Below are positions 1 through 11,293 of a DNA stretch of 64,000 bases, in pieces. The translations under genes were made by a program, and so were the position numbers. Every line of letters begins with the position of its first letter. Position 1 is the first letter of the stretch. The notes under the pieces are model-generated. The model saw nothing but the letters and a program-made list of their open reading frames with translations. It was not told the DNA's origin and made no database searches. Origin of the DNA: Petrolisthes cinctipes (lineage: Eukaryota > Arthropoda > Malacostraca > Decapoda > Porcellanidae); the NCBI GenBank assembly GCA_033782935.1, contig JAWQEG010001325.1, positions 1,736,001-1,800,000 of the forward strand. The letters run 5' to 3'.

Positions 1-234
1 ATTCCCCTTCGTAGCATTACCTCAAAAAATGTTGTCAGGGCTCTTATTAAGTTTTTCACCCAAGTGGGGTTGCCAACTATTGTTCAGTCAGACCAGGAGT
101 CTAATTTCACCTCTGGGTTATTTAAACAAGTTATGAAAACTCTAGGGATTTCACATTTTATGTCCACTGCCTTTCATCCACAGAGTCAAGGTGTAGTGGA
201 GAGGTTCCACCACACCTTGAAGACAATTGATTGA
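1..234 (+). pseudogene. LTR-retrotransposon integrase fragment (Gypsy type)
   Basis: The plus strand reads open from base 1 into the TGATTGATT repeat at about 230. It encodes about 77 residues of the retroviral-type integrase catalytic core. Visible blocks are QSDQESNFTS, holding the second catalytic Asp, and STAFHPQSQG followed by VVERFHHTLK, holding the catalytic Glu. The enzyme joins retroelement cDNA to the chromosome. The upstream part lies outside the window. The downstream part is cut where the (TTGA)n tail of the next LINE begins, so the LINE probably inserted here or the junction is a deletion. The family assignment to Gypsy/Ty3 is inferred from the HPQSQG block. Confidence 0.8.
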
Positions 235-523
235 TTGATTGATTTATTGATGCCATTAGGCATCTGGCGGCGCAACAACAATGGTCATAAACCGCCCAAC
301 ATAAAAAGGTCATCTACATCATTAATAAAATATGTACAAAGATTAAATAATTTTCACTACCTCGAAAGGGAGATGCAGCATGAATAAAACCCACGTCTTC
401 CAAAAAATCATATATTAATGAAATAACCTACTTAAGTTAGATATATAAAAGAATTGAAATATTAACGAAAGAAACATTAAACTTTAACTACCTAAAAATT
501 AATAGCCATAAATACAATAAAAT

Positions 524-1760
524 TCACAATTTGTGGAGAAGGCCAGCCTCCTCCACATAGGAGAGGGTGTTCCCTCCCACACTACAAGCCTCCTCCCCGA
601 GCACCTGGGAGAGACTGTAAGAACCGTCACCCTTCCGGTACTCGGAGAGGTGCCTACGACGAAGGTCCCCAAGGCTGGGACACTCGACAATAAGATGCCG
701 TACTGTCAAAGGGACCAGACATTCATCACAGTAGGGAGGGTGAGCCTTCTCCATTAAAAAGCCATGAGTCAATAATGTGTGGCCAATGCGGAGACGGACA
801 AGAGCCATCTCCCACCGGCGGGACAGGCCACTGTAGCTCCACAAACAAAGGCGCTGGCGGATGTCGCGGAGCTTGTTAACCCCGACGGCGTCCCATCTGT
901 CCTGCCAGCTGGAACGAACGGTAGCATCTATGTAGGGTCGAAGGTCCACTGCAGGAACAGGATGACGCCTGGCAGGAGGCCGGGAATTGGAGACCACAGC
1001 CTTAGCCAGGGCGTCAGCCCGCTCATTCCCATCAACACCCACATGGGCCGGGACCCAACAAAAAGTGACTTTGCGGCCACGACGACCCAGGAGGACAAGC
1101 CACTCAAGAATGGCCAACACCAGGGGATGGGAAGAGTTAAAATTGCACAAGGCCTGCAAGGCACTACAGGAATCGCTAAAAATAGTAAACGAAGGCTGCG
1201 GGAGAGTAAAAATCACTTGGAGGGCATATAAAATGGCCGAGAGCTCACCAGTAAAAATGGACATGACAGAAGGGAGCCTGCCTCCACGGCAAAAGTCAGG
1301 AAAGACAACTCCAAAGCCAACTCCAGCATCAGACTTTGACCCATCAGTGTACACAGGGAGGGACTCCCTGTGAGTGAAGGCATGTTCTAAAAAGAGGGAA
1401 CGAGCCACTGGAGGAGGAAGAGATTCCTTCTTGTCTGTAAAGCAGGTGCAGGGGAAAACTTCTGGTAGAAGCCATGGAGCCACTCTGGGGACCCTCACAG
1501 GACAAATCTGGAAGTCATCTATGCCCATCTCCTCCATAGTCTTCCTGACCCGGAAGCCAAATGGCCATGGTGCACGAGAATGTAAAAGGTAGTACTGAGA
1601 CATGATATCAGATGACACCGCCAAGCAAGGTAGGGAGTCAGGAAGTCGATGTAATCGATGCCAACAACGAACCATCAAGGACTGGCGACGGAGATCAAGT
1701 GGTGGCTCATTTGCGTCCACCAGGAGACTGGGGATTGGGGACGACCTGAAGAGAAAGCAG
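524..1760 (-). pseudogene. LINE ORF2 C-terminal part: RNase H and CCHC motif
   Basis: The frame is open for about 410 residues. RNase H acidic blocks are visible in order: YTDGSKSDAG, TGELSAILYA, FSDSCSALQA and GNERADALAK. RNase H removes the RNA strand during cDNA synthesis. A C-terminal C-X2-C-X7-H-X4-C motif (CDECLVPLTVRHLIVEC) follows, as in many LINEs. The segment upstream of RNase H, containing PWPFGFRVRK, is the linker normally following the RT thumb. No RT motif (YADD or equivalent) is present. The true start is lost at the deletion junction near 1755, where another frame still carries the post-endonuclease linker. Confidence 0.85.
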
Positions 1761-2655
1761 CGCGCTTCTCCCGCACAGCAGTGGTGCAGACTGATGACCA
1801 CCAAGGGGCAGGACGTTTGGGAAAGTAGCCAGAAGTTCTAGGGATAGAGTTGAGAGCAGCAGAGTGGAGCATATCAGTGAAATATGTTACAGCCTCGTCA
1901 GAGCTACCGAAATCGGCTACTGAAGAGACTGAAGAAGTTAGCTCTCTAAAAAAACTGCCAGTCAGCCTTCTCTAATTTCCACCTAGGAAGACGAGACTGT
2001 GGTTCGTACCTGTTACCTTCTAAAAGTATAGGGAAATGGTCACTGCCATATAAGTCAGGCAACACACTCCAAGTAAAATCCAACAGAGCACTGGGTGAGC
2101 AAAGGGAAATGTCAATGGCGTAAAAGTCCCAGTAGGGCTATTAAAATGTGTCACATCTCCCGTATTTAAAACCCCTAATCCCTCATCCTCAATAAAAGAA
2201 GCCAATAAAACACCCCTGGGGTTGACCGAACTGTCACCCCACAGAGGATAACGACCATTAAAATCACCCAATAAAATAAAGGGATGTGGACGGTCCCGTA
2301 CAAGATGGTTGAGATCACCCCTCTTAACTGTAACACTGGGAGGAAGGTATAGACTGCACATAGTGTATGGGCGGTCCATAAAAGCCTTAACTGCAACAGC
2401 CTGGAGCGGAGTGTCAAGCTCCAGGCTCGTGCATGGAATATCTCGGCGAACTAGGATGGCAGAGCCACCATGATGACCCTGCCCTTCAAATGAATTGGAA
2501 TAAAATGCTGAGTATGCTGGAGGACTGGCAGGAATGTAGTCCCCAAGCATTATCTCTTGGAGAGAAACACATGCAGGAGAGAAACTAGAGAGAAGAATGC
2601 GCAGTTCCTCCCAAGAAGCACGCAAGCCACGGCAATTCCACTGAAGGACCTTGAA
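1755..2655 (-). pseudogene. LINE ORF2 N-terminal part: apurinic-type endonuclease
   Basis: The reading starts with QWNCRGLRASW just after the ORF1 stop. It continues through CVSLQEIML, the GGSAILVRRD strand and ILLGDFNGRYPLWG, the metal-binding catalytic block of the AP-endonuclease/EEP fold. This enzyme nicks target DNA to prime reverse transcription. A frameshift near 2110 moves the remainder into other frames. The post-endonuclease linker is still readable at about 1760-1870 (PAPWWSSVCTTAV) before the RT deletion. The gene is therefore broken by at least one frameshift plus the deletion. Confidence 0.8.
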
Positions 2656-2660
2656 CAGTG

Positions 2661-3806
2661 TTACTTTAGTACTGATTTTTGGGAAGCCTCACGGAGGTAC
2701 TTCCCACTACCACCTCGACCTGAGGGTTTACTCAAACAATAAGATTTGTCTAATCCTGGGCCACTAGAAGAAGAGCGAACCCGAGGAGTAGTACTTGGGG
2801 CAGTAATTGGGACCCGTAGACGAGTCCCTGAAGCATCTGATATGTTAGAAGAAGATGAAGGTATATGAGATGGGATATTCTTTGAAACAATTACATTGGT
2901 TCTGTCCTGTACAGCAGTGGTATCACTGACACAGGCAGATACATCAACATCCATAATACAGGTGGTAGAATCACTCCGCTGCTCAAGCGGAAGAGAAACT
3001 GAATCTTTTGAAGTCACAACATCCGTGGCATCCACATTAACTTCACGCCCCTCTGATGATCCCGAAGGAAGCTTGCGAGGAGGAACTTCTGTTGAATCAA
3101 GAGATTCATCAGAGCCACGAGAACGCTTCTGGTGAAATTGAGAGGAAACTATGGATGAGTCCACAGAGATGGTTGCCTCACAAGGTGGAACATCTATAGA
3201 GTCAAGTGCCTCAGAGGAACCACGAAGGCGTCTCTGTGGCAGTTTAGGTGACTTAAGTTTCCTTTTGGGAGAGCGTGTGGCAGCGTGAACCTCTACCACA
3301 TGGACACCTTTAGCTATAGTCTGAGAATTGTCATCAGTTGAAGGGTCACCAGAATGAGTGTCTGATAATGTTTCCAAGACAGAGAAACTATTATGTAGAG
3401 TAACCTTAGAAACGTTCTCACTAGAGCAAAAAGCAGCTGCCTCTTGAGAGGGTTGAGAGGGTGCTGCAACCAATTTAGGGCGAAGGGAGGAGGCGTATGT
3501 CTTCACACCACCATCCTTCTGTCGCCTCAAGTTGAGTTGCCGTCTGGCACTACCTATGCTAATGAATTGAGTATTAGCCAAGTGGAGGACATCCTGCTCA
3601 AGTAGGTACATCTTACATTGGTGAGAACGCAAGGGGTGAGCATCTCTGCAGTAAAAGCAGTAACTCTCTGACCGACACTCAGAAGTAAGATGCGAGTCAA
3701 GAGCAGAACAATTATCACACCGGGAACGGTTGTTGCAGTTCCTCTTCCCATGACCAAACTCATAACAACAGAAACACTGTAGGGGATGCTCAACAAAAGG
3801 CTTCAC
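2661..3806 (-). pseudogene. LINE ORF1 (nucleic-acid-binding gag-like protein), N-terminus missing
   Basis: This is a 381-codon open frame. Near its start are three closely spaced Cys/His knuckles: CFCCYEFGHGKRNC, CDNCSALDSHLTSEC and CFYCRDAHPLRSHQC. They are followed by a long Ser/Thr-rich, probably disordered tail. LINE ORF1 proteins coat element RNA and form the retrotransposition particle. Knuckles normally sit in the C-terminal half of ORF1. The first Met here is therefore internal, and the N-terminal half was lost at 3806, where a run of A residues of the adjoining repeat begins. ORF2 starts a few bases after this frame's stop. Confidence 0.8.
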
Positions 3807-3864
3807 TTAAAAAAAAAAAGCAGCTGGGCTTGGGAGAAGGTGATAAATAGGGTGTACTACAAGC

Positions 3865-4075
3865 ACGAGGGATTTGATTGATATTAGGTGGCGCAACAGC
3901 GAGGTCAAATAGCACCAGGAAATGGTGATAGAGAGGTGTGACAGCAAGCAAGAAGTAAATAGGAAGATAGAAGGGACAGTTGAAGAAATGTAAGCTAGTG
4001 GCTGGGACCGAAGGGGCGCCAAAACCCTTAAAGTATTGCCCACATCATTACAAGCAATACTCCCCTACGGGGTAA
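3865..4075 (-). mobile_element. SINE-like 3' tail, minus orientation
   Basis: The minus strand carries the family signature: a GGCGCCCCTTCGGTCCCAGC-like block, then TATTTGACCTCGCTGTTGCG, then ATCAATCAAATC at the 3' end. The same module occurs at 10981-11293, 18990-19203, about 38091-38275 and inside copy B. Confidence 0.65.
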
Positions 4076-4349
4076 GCACGAGGGATAAAAGTAATACAGG
4101 GATAGCTGTCTAATATCCAAAGGATAATATATATTCAGTAGTCTATCCCACTACGATGGTGAACAAAAGACAGTGCCTTTATTTAAAGGACATAATGTAA
4201 CAGATATTCTAATTATATTTATTTGTTATTACTTTTCAACTAATCACCTTCATTTGTCTTACCCTCTTCCCCCTCACCCTCGCCTCAAATCATCACATTT
4301 CTTCTCTTCTATATCCACTTACGTTAATGCAGTATGCACTTCTTTAAAC

Positions 4350-4777
4350 CAGGGTTCTTCAAATTACGGGTCCCGAATTCCTCCTAACTGCGTCGCAGGC
4401 TCACAAAAATAAATACATGAATAAAATAGAATAATAATATTCGTGACAATAAAATAAATATGAAGTTCATACATGAATCCACCTAACATATTTTTATAAT
4501 CGAATATTCATATATTTAATTATAAATAAAACAAAATCATTGCACAAATATTAGCCTTCTTAATGAGTGTGTGAGAGAGAGAGGGAGGGTAGGTGAGGCA
4601 GTGTTTATAATTATGGTCAGAATGCCTTTTAATCATAAATGTTTTGTTTCAGTGTCTGGCCTTGTATTTTCTTAGGTTGATAATTCTGATCATTTGTAAA
4701 ATATCTTTCTGTATGGGTCGCGAGAATGATGTCATAGTAAAAACTGGGTCACGACTGAAAAAGATTGAAGAACCCTG
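4350..4777. mobile_element. Non-autonomous hAT-type element (MITE), copy 1
   Basis: Ends are CAGGGTTCTTCAA and TTGAAGAACCCTG, perfect inverted repeats. They are flanked by an 8-bp direct duplication CTTTAAAC at 4342-4349 and 4778-4785. An 8-bp TSD and CAGGG termini are the hAT signature. There is no transposase inside. The same MITE in the same context is at 39254-39659. Confidence 0.85.
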
Positions 4778-5027
4778 CTTTAAACTGTTGGTGATTCGAT
4801 ACCGTTCACAGTGTATGCTTCATTCATTCCTCCTGACACACGGCTTCTCTACCTGATCATTCGTTACCCTCCTATATAGCTCCGCCCACATTTCTCTCCT
4901 CCTCTCCCACTAACATCCCCCCCTCCCTCCACCTGCAAGTGTTACCAGATCCGACCAGGCCCAACCAAGTCGCTGGTAGAAGAAGTGTAGACCCTTGATC
5001 TGTCCGGAGCTGTACCTCGTGACTGGT

Positions 5028-5374
5028 AACGTCACTTATTGCTGAGGAAGCTTGGTTCCCATGATCAGATCTAGTCTAGGTCAGTTAGTTTGAGCGATCA
5101 TGTGAGGGTACATGGTATATGAGTCACTATCTATATGTAGGTATATTATATGTAGATATATGTAGTTTTAAAACGGTACAATGCTCGGCCACAACCATAC
5201 TTCGCCCTCGAAGGAATATTACATACATAAATATATATATTATTGGTAATACATGCAGTCTGTAGACAGTTTTATACTATTATTTCTACAGAGTATAAGG
5301 ATTATAACATGTACAATATATATTTATTAAATACATCCTGTCTAAATGTGTAAGAATGTGTAATTAACCTATAC
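5028..5374. other. Non-coding stretch between copy A and the env relic
   Basis: AT-rich sequence with TATATGTAG-type short repeats. It lies where a 3' UTR and LTR of the adjoining Gypsy element would be expected, but I could not find a matching second copy, so no LTR is called. Confidence 0.4.
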
Positions 5375-7169
5375 ATTTGTATCCTCATTACCTTCGGTCA
5401 CTTGTCTCTGTCGTTCACGAGCAGATAATTGTTGGTACCTAGCATACACCTTCCGTATATACCAGCTGAAGACAATTGTACAAACAATTCAAGTGAGTGC
5501 AGGAATGATATGGAGAGGAAATACAACTTCTTTTGATAGATGCATAGGTAACAAATCATCTAGTGTGGAGGTAAACTTAGAGTCATTTAAGTATTTAAGA
5601 AACTTTACTTTGTCTGAAACAAAAGTTATTTTATCTAAAGAGATATTTACTACAAGGTTAATAGACTCTAACTCCGTAGAAAGCGTTGACACAAATGCTT
5701 TATGGTGATGTGTTGGTAAGTTAAGGAAATTCTCATTCCTTATCTCACAATGGTCCGGGGCCATATAGTAACCATCCATCCACACGTGTTGGACTTTACC
5801 ATTGCATATTAATGTCACACTGGTTCTCTTTTGAAAGTAATAATAATGGTTAGTTACGAAGTGTTCATGGTAGAAAGTAGCATTACTGACAGTTGTGAAA
5901 GTACAGTAAGAAGTTGGGAGAGTGGACTCAGGGACAATGAATGAAAGTTCATATTTTGCTTTTTCTGCTAAGCTGAAAGTAAACATATAAGCAGGACATA
6001 CATATAGTTATAAGTATGATGTGAGACAGTCATCCAGTGAAGTCCAGTCATCCAGGTGTCAATTGCAGTGTAATCATCTGATGCAACAATGTGTTGAAGT
6101 GAATGATCAACAACCAACAGTGTATTATTTACTTTAATTGGGAAAGGATGTAATTCCCAAATATTAAATGACTTCTGCGATTTAAAAGGAATATTAATTA
6201 ATATATTTGATTCAGTAAGGATTGATCCAATGATTGGATAATAATATTCCACGTCTGACATAGTAAATAAGGGAGCTATCTTATAGTTATTTATAGCTAT
6301 TTCCACTGCTGACTGCAACTGTCGTAGAGGTAACAATTTAGAATTTACTCTACCCAATCCAGCATCTACTAAGTCACTAATTATTACTTCACTTAACTCA
6401 GTGAGTTCCTGTACAGCTATCTCTATGGCTGCTATATACTCACTAATTAATTGGACCTGTTCAATTTCTGGTATTATTCCAACTAATTTGTTTACCACCA
6501 AAGATAATTGGTTAGTTGTTTCAATTATTTCATGGGTTTTCTGTTTTAGGTTTTGAAGTGCCTCATAGGTTTGGATGACTATCCTATTCTGTTTCCCCAG
6601 GGCTATTGTTACTTCTATTTTTTTTTACCTAAGGCAGTTACATCATCTGCCATGCCTGTGCCAAACAGTTGTTTACTTAAAAGTCCCATGAAGTTAAAAA
6701 GACCACGACTCTGTCGACGGGCTTGGGCAGATTGCCGCACTTCATGTGGTTTCTCTGGAAATGAAAGCTTCATATTGTAAATTATTTTTACTAACCTATT
6801 TACTCTGTTTATTTGTAATTTTAGAGTCATTTTGATAGGTCTAGTATTATTGTAGAAGTATTTTAGAAGTGGGTTTGTAGTAACGTCAGATCTAGTGTTC
6901 ATTTCCTCGTTATTATAAAAATTATTTACTTGTGTGGTGACAGTTTCTATATGTCGGTGTAATTCTGTTACATGCTGTTCAAGGTTGTCAATTATTTCTG
7001 GCATATCTAGTAATCCGTTAATTTCCAGCTGTACTGTAACCAAATCTTCCACAATCAAGACCTTTCCTCTATGTTCTACCAAGACACCTACCTGGCTTTA
7101 GTGCTGCGGCCGGAACTGTGTAACAAGCGCTAAGCTCAGCAAAAACAGTAATAGTGTCTTGTTCCCCAT
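5375..7169 (-). pseudogene. env: Retroelement envelope gene (F-type fusion glycoprotein), degenerate
   Basis: The start at 7169 follows a good splice acceptor (TTTATTTCAG) and opens with a hydrophobic signal-peptide-like stretch, as expected for env made from a spliced subgenomic RNA. A basic cleavage motif RRQSR lies near 6705, directly followed by a GLFNFM-type fusion-peptide segment. This combination is characteristic of the baculovirus F / errantivirus envelope family. Coiled-coil-like heptads, an ectodomain and a membrane-spanning segment with a short basic cytoplasmic tail follow down to about 5375. The gene is dead: there is a frameshift just after the signal region, another in an A-run near 6615, one near 5980, and a TGA inside the membrane segment at about 5487. 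Family membership is inferred from motifs. Confidence 0.75.
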
Positions 7170-7184
7170 CTGAAATAAATGTCA

Positions 7185-8145
7185 TTATTTAGTTTTGTTT
7201 GCAGACCTAAGTTTTTGTCTGTACATATTTGTTGTACTAGATATGGGAGTGGAGTGTATTATTTCTTGTGGTTGGTCTGTTTGTGTGCTAGGTGTGTCAT
7301 TTAATTTAATCTTTTTGCACCTATCGACATGCACTATTTCTACCTTCCCTGTATTTATATCTTTGACCTTTATTTTATTTCCATGGGCTATATCTATTAT
7401 TTCATATGGACCTACAAACTTTGGAGTTAGTTTAGACACTTTATCTGGGGCTTTTACCATGACATTTTCCCCAACAGCAACATCTATTTTTACAGCTTGA
7501 GCATGTTGTTTAATAATCATCTCATGCCTACTACCCTGTAAATGTTTCCGGACTTCCTTATGGATGTTGTTAAACACCTGTAGTTGTCTAATTGAGTAAT
7601 CATCCATATTATATGCTGGAGAAGAATTACCAGTAATTATGTCATATGGAAGTCGCTTTTCTGTTCCATATATGATATAATGCGGGGACTTACCCACGGA
7701 TGAATTTATGGAACCATTGATAGAGGCGGCTGTAAAGGATATCCAGTCTTCCCATGATCCTTGCATAGGATTAGCTACATGTCGCAAGACTTCTAGTGTC
7801 TTACGATTTGCTCTTTCTGTGAGACCGTTGCTAGCTGGATGATATGCTGTAATAAAAGTTTGTTTTATATGATATTGACCACATATGTTTCGTAACAAAT
7901 TATTAGAAAATTCTTTACCATTGTCTGTTAGTATCACCTTAGGAGTGGTGTACTGGCAAAGTAAATTTGTTACGAGCTTGTGTGCAACCTCTTCTGCTGT
8001 TTTTGTCTGCAAAGGAGTTATGACCTCATAACGTGAGAAATGGTCTACACATACAAGACAATATTTAGAGCCTTGATGACTCATTGGTAAGCTTAGTATA
8101 TCTATACCAACAACATCTCATGGTTGTTCAGGTATTGAGTAATTT
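7185..8145 (-). pseudogene. pol: Gypsy-1 integrase core and C-terminal domain
   Basis: A 299-codon open frame plus a short upstream in-frame extension beyond one TGA. Catalytic blocks: the first Asp just upstream near VGIDIL, ILTDNGKEFS for the second Asp, and PASNGLTERANRKTLEV with the catalytic Glu. The C-terminal GPY-type region reads LTPKFVGPYEIID and ends in a basic tail. It inserts element cDNA. The stop codon near 8100 and a frameshift near 8130 separate it from the zinc-binding part. It lies 16 bases from the env start region, the usual pol-env arrangement. Confidence 0.9.
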
Positions 8146-8517
8146 AAAATAGGGGCTGGACCCATGAGCATGGCATGATTCACAATTCTTGATGTGTTTC
8201 TCCACGTCTGCACGGAGAGTGAACCAATAATATTTAAGTCTAGTTTCTGCTATACAGCGATCCCTTCCCGGACGTCCGGCTTGTGGATAGTTATGTATTA
8301 GAGTTAGTACAGTGTTAATTAGTGTATCAGGGACTACCACCTGTGAAGAAATGTTAGTTTGCTTCTCAAGCTTCCTGAACAAAATATCATCTACCACCTC
8401 AAACTGTGTTAGTGGGATTGGTAACTCTGGTAGGTTTGTCTCGTCACCTGAAACCAAAGCATAAATGACCCGTGACCAAAATTTGTCTTTCTTTTGTTCA
8501 GTTTTAACAAGTTCCAC
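8128..8517 (-). pseudogene. pol: Gypsy-1 integrase N-terminal zinc-binding region and preceding linker
   Basis: Contains the HHCC-type domain with LIHNYPQAGRPGRDR and then CESCHAH. The second His of the usual H-H-C-C set appears to be replaced by Arg in AGRPGRD, where relatives commonly have AGHPGRD. That would weaken zinc binding if this copy were expressed. The frame continues upstream into the RNase H tail (DALSRNV at about 8560) and breaks downstream at about 8140. Confidence 0.75.
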
Positions 8518-8519
8518 AT

Positions 8520-9958
8520 TGAAGACTACATCACTATAAGTGGGAATAACAGCAGCAGCTGATACATTGCGAGATAAAGCATCTACAACTCTATTAAAAC
8601 GCCCAGGAAGATATTTAATTGTAGGTTGAAATTCTGAGATAGTTAGATACCATCTAGCTAACTGACCTGTGTCAAATTTTTACCATGAAAGAGACCACAC
8701 ACAGGTTGATGATCTGTATATATGGTGATAGGATACCCCAGAATTATTTCCCTGAAGGTCTTTAAGGCCCAAACTACCGCCATAGCCTCTAGGTTTGTGA
8801 CGCTATATTTATTCTTTGCATCATTCACAACATGACTGGCATATGCACAAACCTTGCAACGACCCTCAGAGGAATGTTGCATAAGCACTGCGCCTAAACC
8901 ATCCTGTGATGCGTCAGTACAGAGAGAAAATGGGAGGTTATAGTTTGGATAACTTAAAATTGGAGCAGTTGTGAGTTTAAGTTTTAATTGATCAAAACTA
9001 TCTTGCTCTGTCTGTGACCACTTAAATTCGATATTCTTCTTGAGGAGTATTGTTGGTGAGCTGGCGATTTTAGCAAAATTCATTATGAATGACCGATAGT
9101 ATGAACATAATCCAAGGAAACTCCTTATTTGCTTTACTCTAGTAGATTGAGGGAATTCCTTTACTGCTTTAATCTTGGAATCCAAAGTGTGAATTCCTTT
9201 ACTATTTACTTTATGACCCAAAAATTCTTTTTCAGCCTTAAGGAATGTACACTTTGACAGTTTAACCTTTAATCCAACATCCTGCAGTCGTTGTAAGACT
9301 CTGTCTAGTTTTTGTAGGTGTGAATTGACATCAGAGCTGACAATAATTAAGTCGTCTAAGTAAGCAACAACATCTTGAGTCATGTCGCTGAAGATAGTAT
9401 TTATCATCCTTTGGAAAGTTAGGGGTGCATTGGATAATCCAAAGGGCATTCTGACAAATTGCCAATGACCATTAGGGGTGCTAAAAGCTGTAATAGGTTT
9501 GGATTGGTCATCTAATTCTACTTGCCAATAACCACTAATTAGGTCAAGACTACTAATGACTCCGTTATTTTCCCCAATCTCCATGAGGATATCTTTAAGT
9601 ACAGTTAATGGGTACCTATCCTTGACAGTTTTCTCATTTATCTTCCTAAAATCAATAACAGGACGGAATCACCTGTTTTCTTAGTCACTAAGAATAATGG
9701 GCTGTTATAAGGACTGTTTGAAGATTCTATGATTCCTTCTGCTGACATATCATCCACAATTTTATTCATTATTTGTCTCTGACTATGAGGTAATTTGTAA
9801 GCTTTCACATATACTGGATCTGTGTCTGTTAATGATATGTGATGTTTAACTAGTGTTGTTTTCCCCAACCGCTCACCAGGTAAAGCAATAGCCGACCTGT
9901 GATTTTTCTAATATGTGTAAAAGCTGTGTGCAATGTGAAGGAAAATCATTTACTTGTA
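8520..9958 (-). pseudogene. pol: Gypsy-1 reverse transcriptase and RNase H
   Basis: The RT begins with IALPGERLGKTTLVKHHI at about 9890. It continues through SPYNSPLFLVTKK, SSLDLISGYWQVELD, FVRMPFGLSNAP and VAYLDDLIIV, the catalytic YLDD. RNase H follows with SLCTDASQDGLGAVL, TNLEAMAVVWAL and IYTDHQPV. This is the Ty3/Gypsy polymerase order. Frameshifts lie near 9865, at about 9660-9665 and near 8690. The 5' side is cut at 9958 by the Tc1-type element and continues at 14045. Confidence 0.9.
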
Positions 9959-10514
9959 CAGTCTGTTACAGTTCCGACTGGGCCACCCAGTATCGAGAGA
10001 TCGTAGATGTGGCAGCAGTGTGTGTGTGTGCTCGAAAATTATACGATTCGTCAACACTCTCCCTCTGTAGTGAACATGACCTTGCCTCAAAGTTCATTCC
10101 ATAGATGGCGCTGTGTAGTTGTGGAAGGAATGTGGACTGCAGGGTTGAAGTTTCGGGAAACATCTATGCTCGTGCCAATGAGTCATGAGCTCTCAGGCAG
10201 AGTGGTTGAGGAATGCTATTATGGAAATTTAACAACTATATTACACAATGATCAGGTGAAGCTAAGGTAAAGTTGTTCGTAGCCTGAACAGTGAATATTT
10301 CTTCTTAATGGATTTCATGTTTAGCATGCAACATTGCATTGTTTTCTTGTTTTTCTACCAACTCGAGCAGATCGAGCAGATAGGTTGTTTGCTTTGGCCA
10401 TCATATTTTGGTAGGCATTATTTGATGTTCACCTCTGATTTTGTATTTTATTTGTAAGTCACGTTACAGTGTATTACATGCATAGTAAAATTCCTTCATT
10501 ACTAAATACTCCTT

Positions 10515-10559
10515 CTCACTCTCTCTCTCTCTCTCTCTCTCTCACGTTAAAGTGTACTG

Positions 10560-10614
<55 letters not shown>
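10515..10614. repeat. (CT)n microsatellite
   Basis: Two blocks of pure CT dinucleotides separated by a short unique spacer. Confidence 0.95.
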
Positions 10615-10618
<4 letters not shown>

Positions 10619-10980
10619 GAACACTATCTTATCTTATCCAGGCTATTTAGATATGAAATCGTATGGAGATTTAGGACCAATTCCACAGTTGTTCGTTGCA
10701 ATTTGTTAGCGCCCAAACGAAAGAATCTAAACTGTGTAAATGACTTTTGACTGATTTATTGGATTAATCTGATGAGTAAAGTTTACAGATATTGTAATAA
10801 TACTAGTGCTTGATAGTTTTGGTGAATAGGTATACTCAGCTTTTGGGAAATAACGAAGGCTTACGAGTGTGTTTGGGGAGGAATCTGACGAACAAAATAA
10901 CTATGTGGGACCGGCCCTGACTCCTTGACATTCTACGTTAAACACATAAGTGTCGAAATATGTGATCTTTTGCCAATGAT

Positions 10981-11293
10981 AGATTCTTCTTCACCTCCTT
11001 CTAACTTTTTCACTTTTCTTATCCTGTTCTTTCTTCACCTTTGCCTCATCTCCACCTCTTCTCCCTTTCTCCTTTAGACCCCGTAGGGGGGTATTGCCGG
11101 TAGTGATAGAGGGCAATACTTTAAGGGTTTTGGCGCCCCTTCGGCCCCAGCCAATCTCTTTCAGTTATTCAACTGTCTCTTTTCTTTCTATTTCCTTCCT
11201 GCTTGCTGTCCCACCTCTTCTATCACCTTCTTCTAGCGCTATATGATCTCGATGTTGCAGCGCCAAAAATCAATCAATCAATCAATCAATCAA
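10981..11293 (+). mobile_element. SINE-like insertion with 12-bp target duplication
   Basis: Flanked by TTTGCCAATGAT at 10969-10980 and 11294-11305. The body has a pyrimidine-rich 5' part and the GGCGCCCCTTCGGCCCCAGC block. It ends with TATATGATCTCGATGTTGCA and a (ATCA)n tail. The matching place in the opposite inverted arm (near 12980) has no insertion, so the empty site is visible within the same element. Confidence 0.9.

Larger units (their letters stand above)
231..3806 (-). mobile_element. Non-LTR retrotransposon (RNase H-bearing LINE), internally deleted and 5'-truncated
   Basis: On the minus strand the order is ORF1 with CCHC knuckles, then endonuclease, then RNase H and a C-terminal CCHC, then a 3' UTR ending in (TCAA)n at 231-245. 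This is the layout of I/Jockey-group LINEs. The reverse transcriptase core is missing. Coding sequence passes from the region after the endonuclease directly into the region just before RNase H near 1755, which implies a deletion of well over 1 kb. The 5' end stops in ORF1 against the A-run at 3807. Bases 231-520 are 3' UTR. Confidence 0.85.
3807..5027. repeat. Composite 1.2-kb repeat, copy A
   Basis: Starts at an A-run and ends near CCGGAGCTGTAC. It is nearly identical over its length to 38716-39897 (copy B), with scattered substitutions and one gap of about 20 bases. It contains an inverted SINE-like 3' tail (about 3865-4075) and a hAT-type MITE at 4350-4777. No credible coding sequence is seen. 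Confidence 0.85.

Noticed and set aside
779..1373. Plus-strand frames of 150 and 128 codons
   Set aside because: Antisense shadows of the LINE RNase H frame.
10469..10750. Ser-Leu repeat frame
   Set aside because: Translation of the (CT)n tract, mirrored in the opposite arm of the Tc1-type element.
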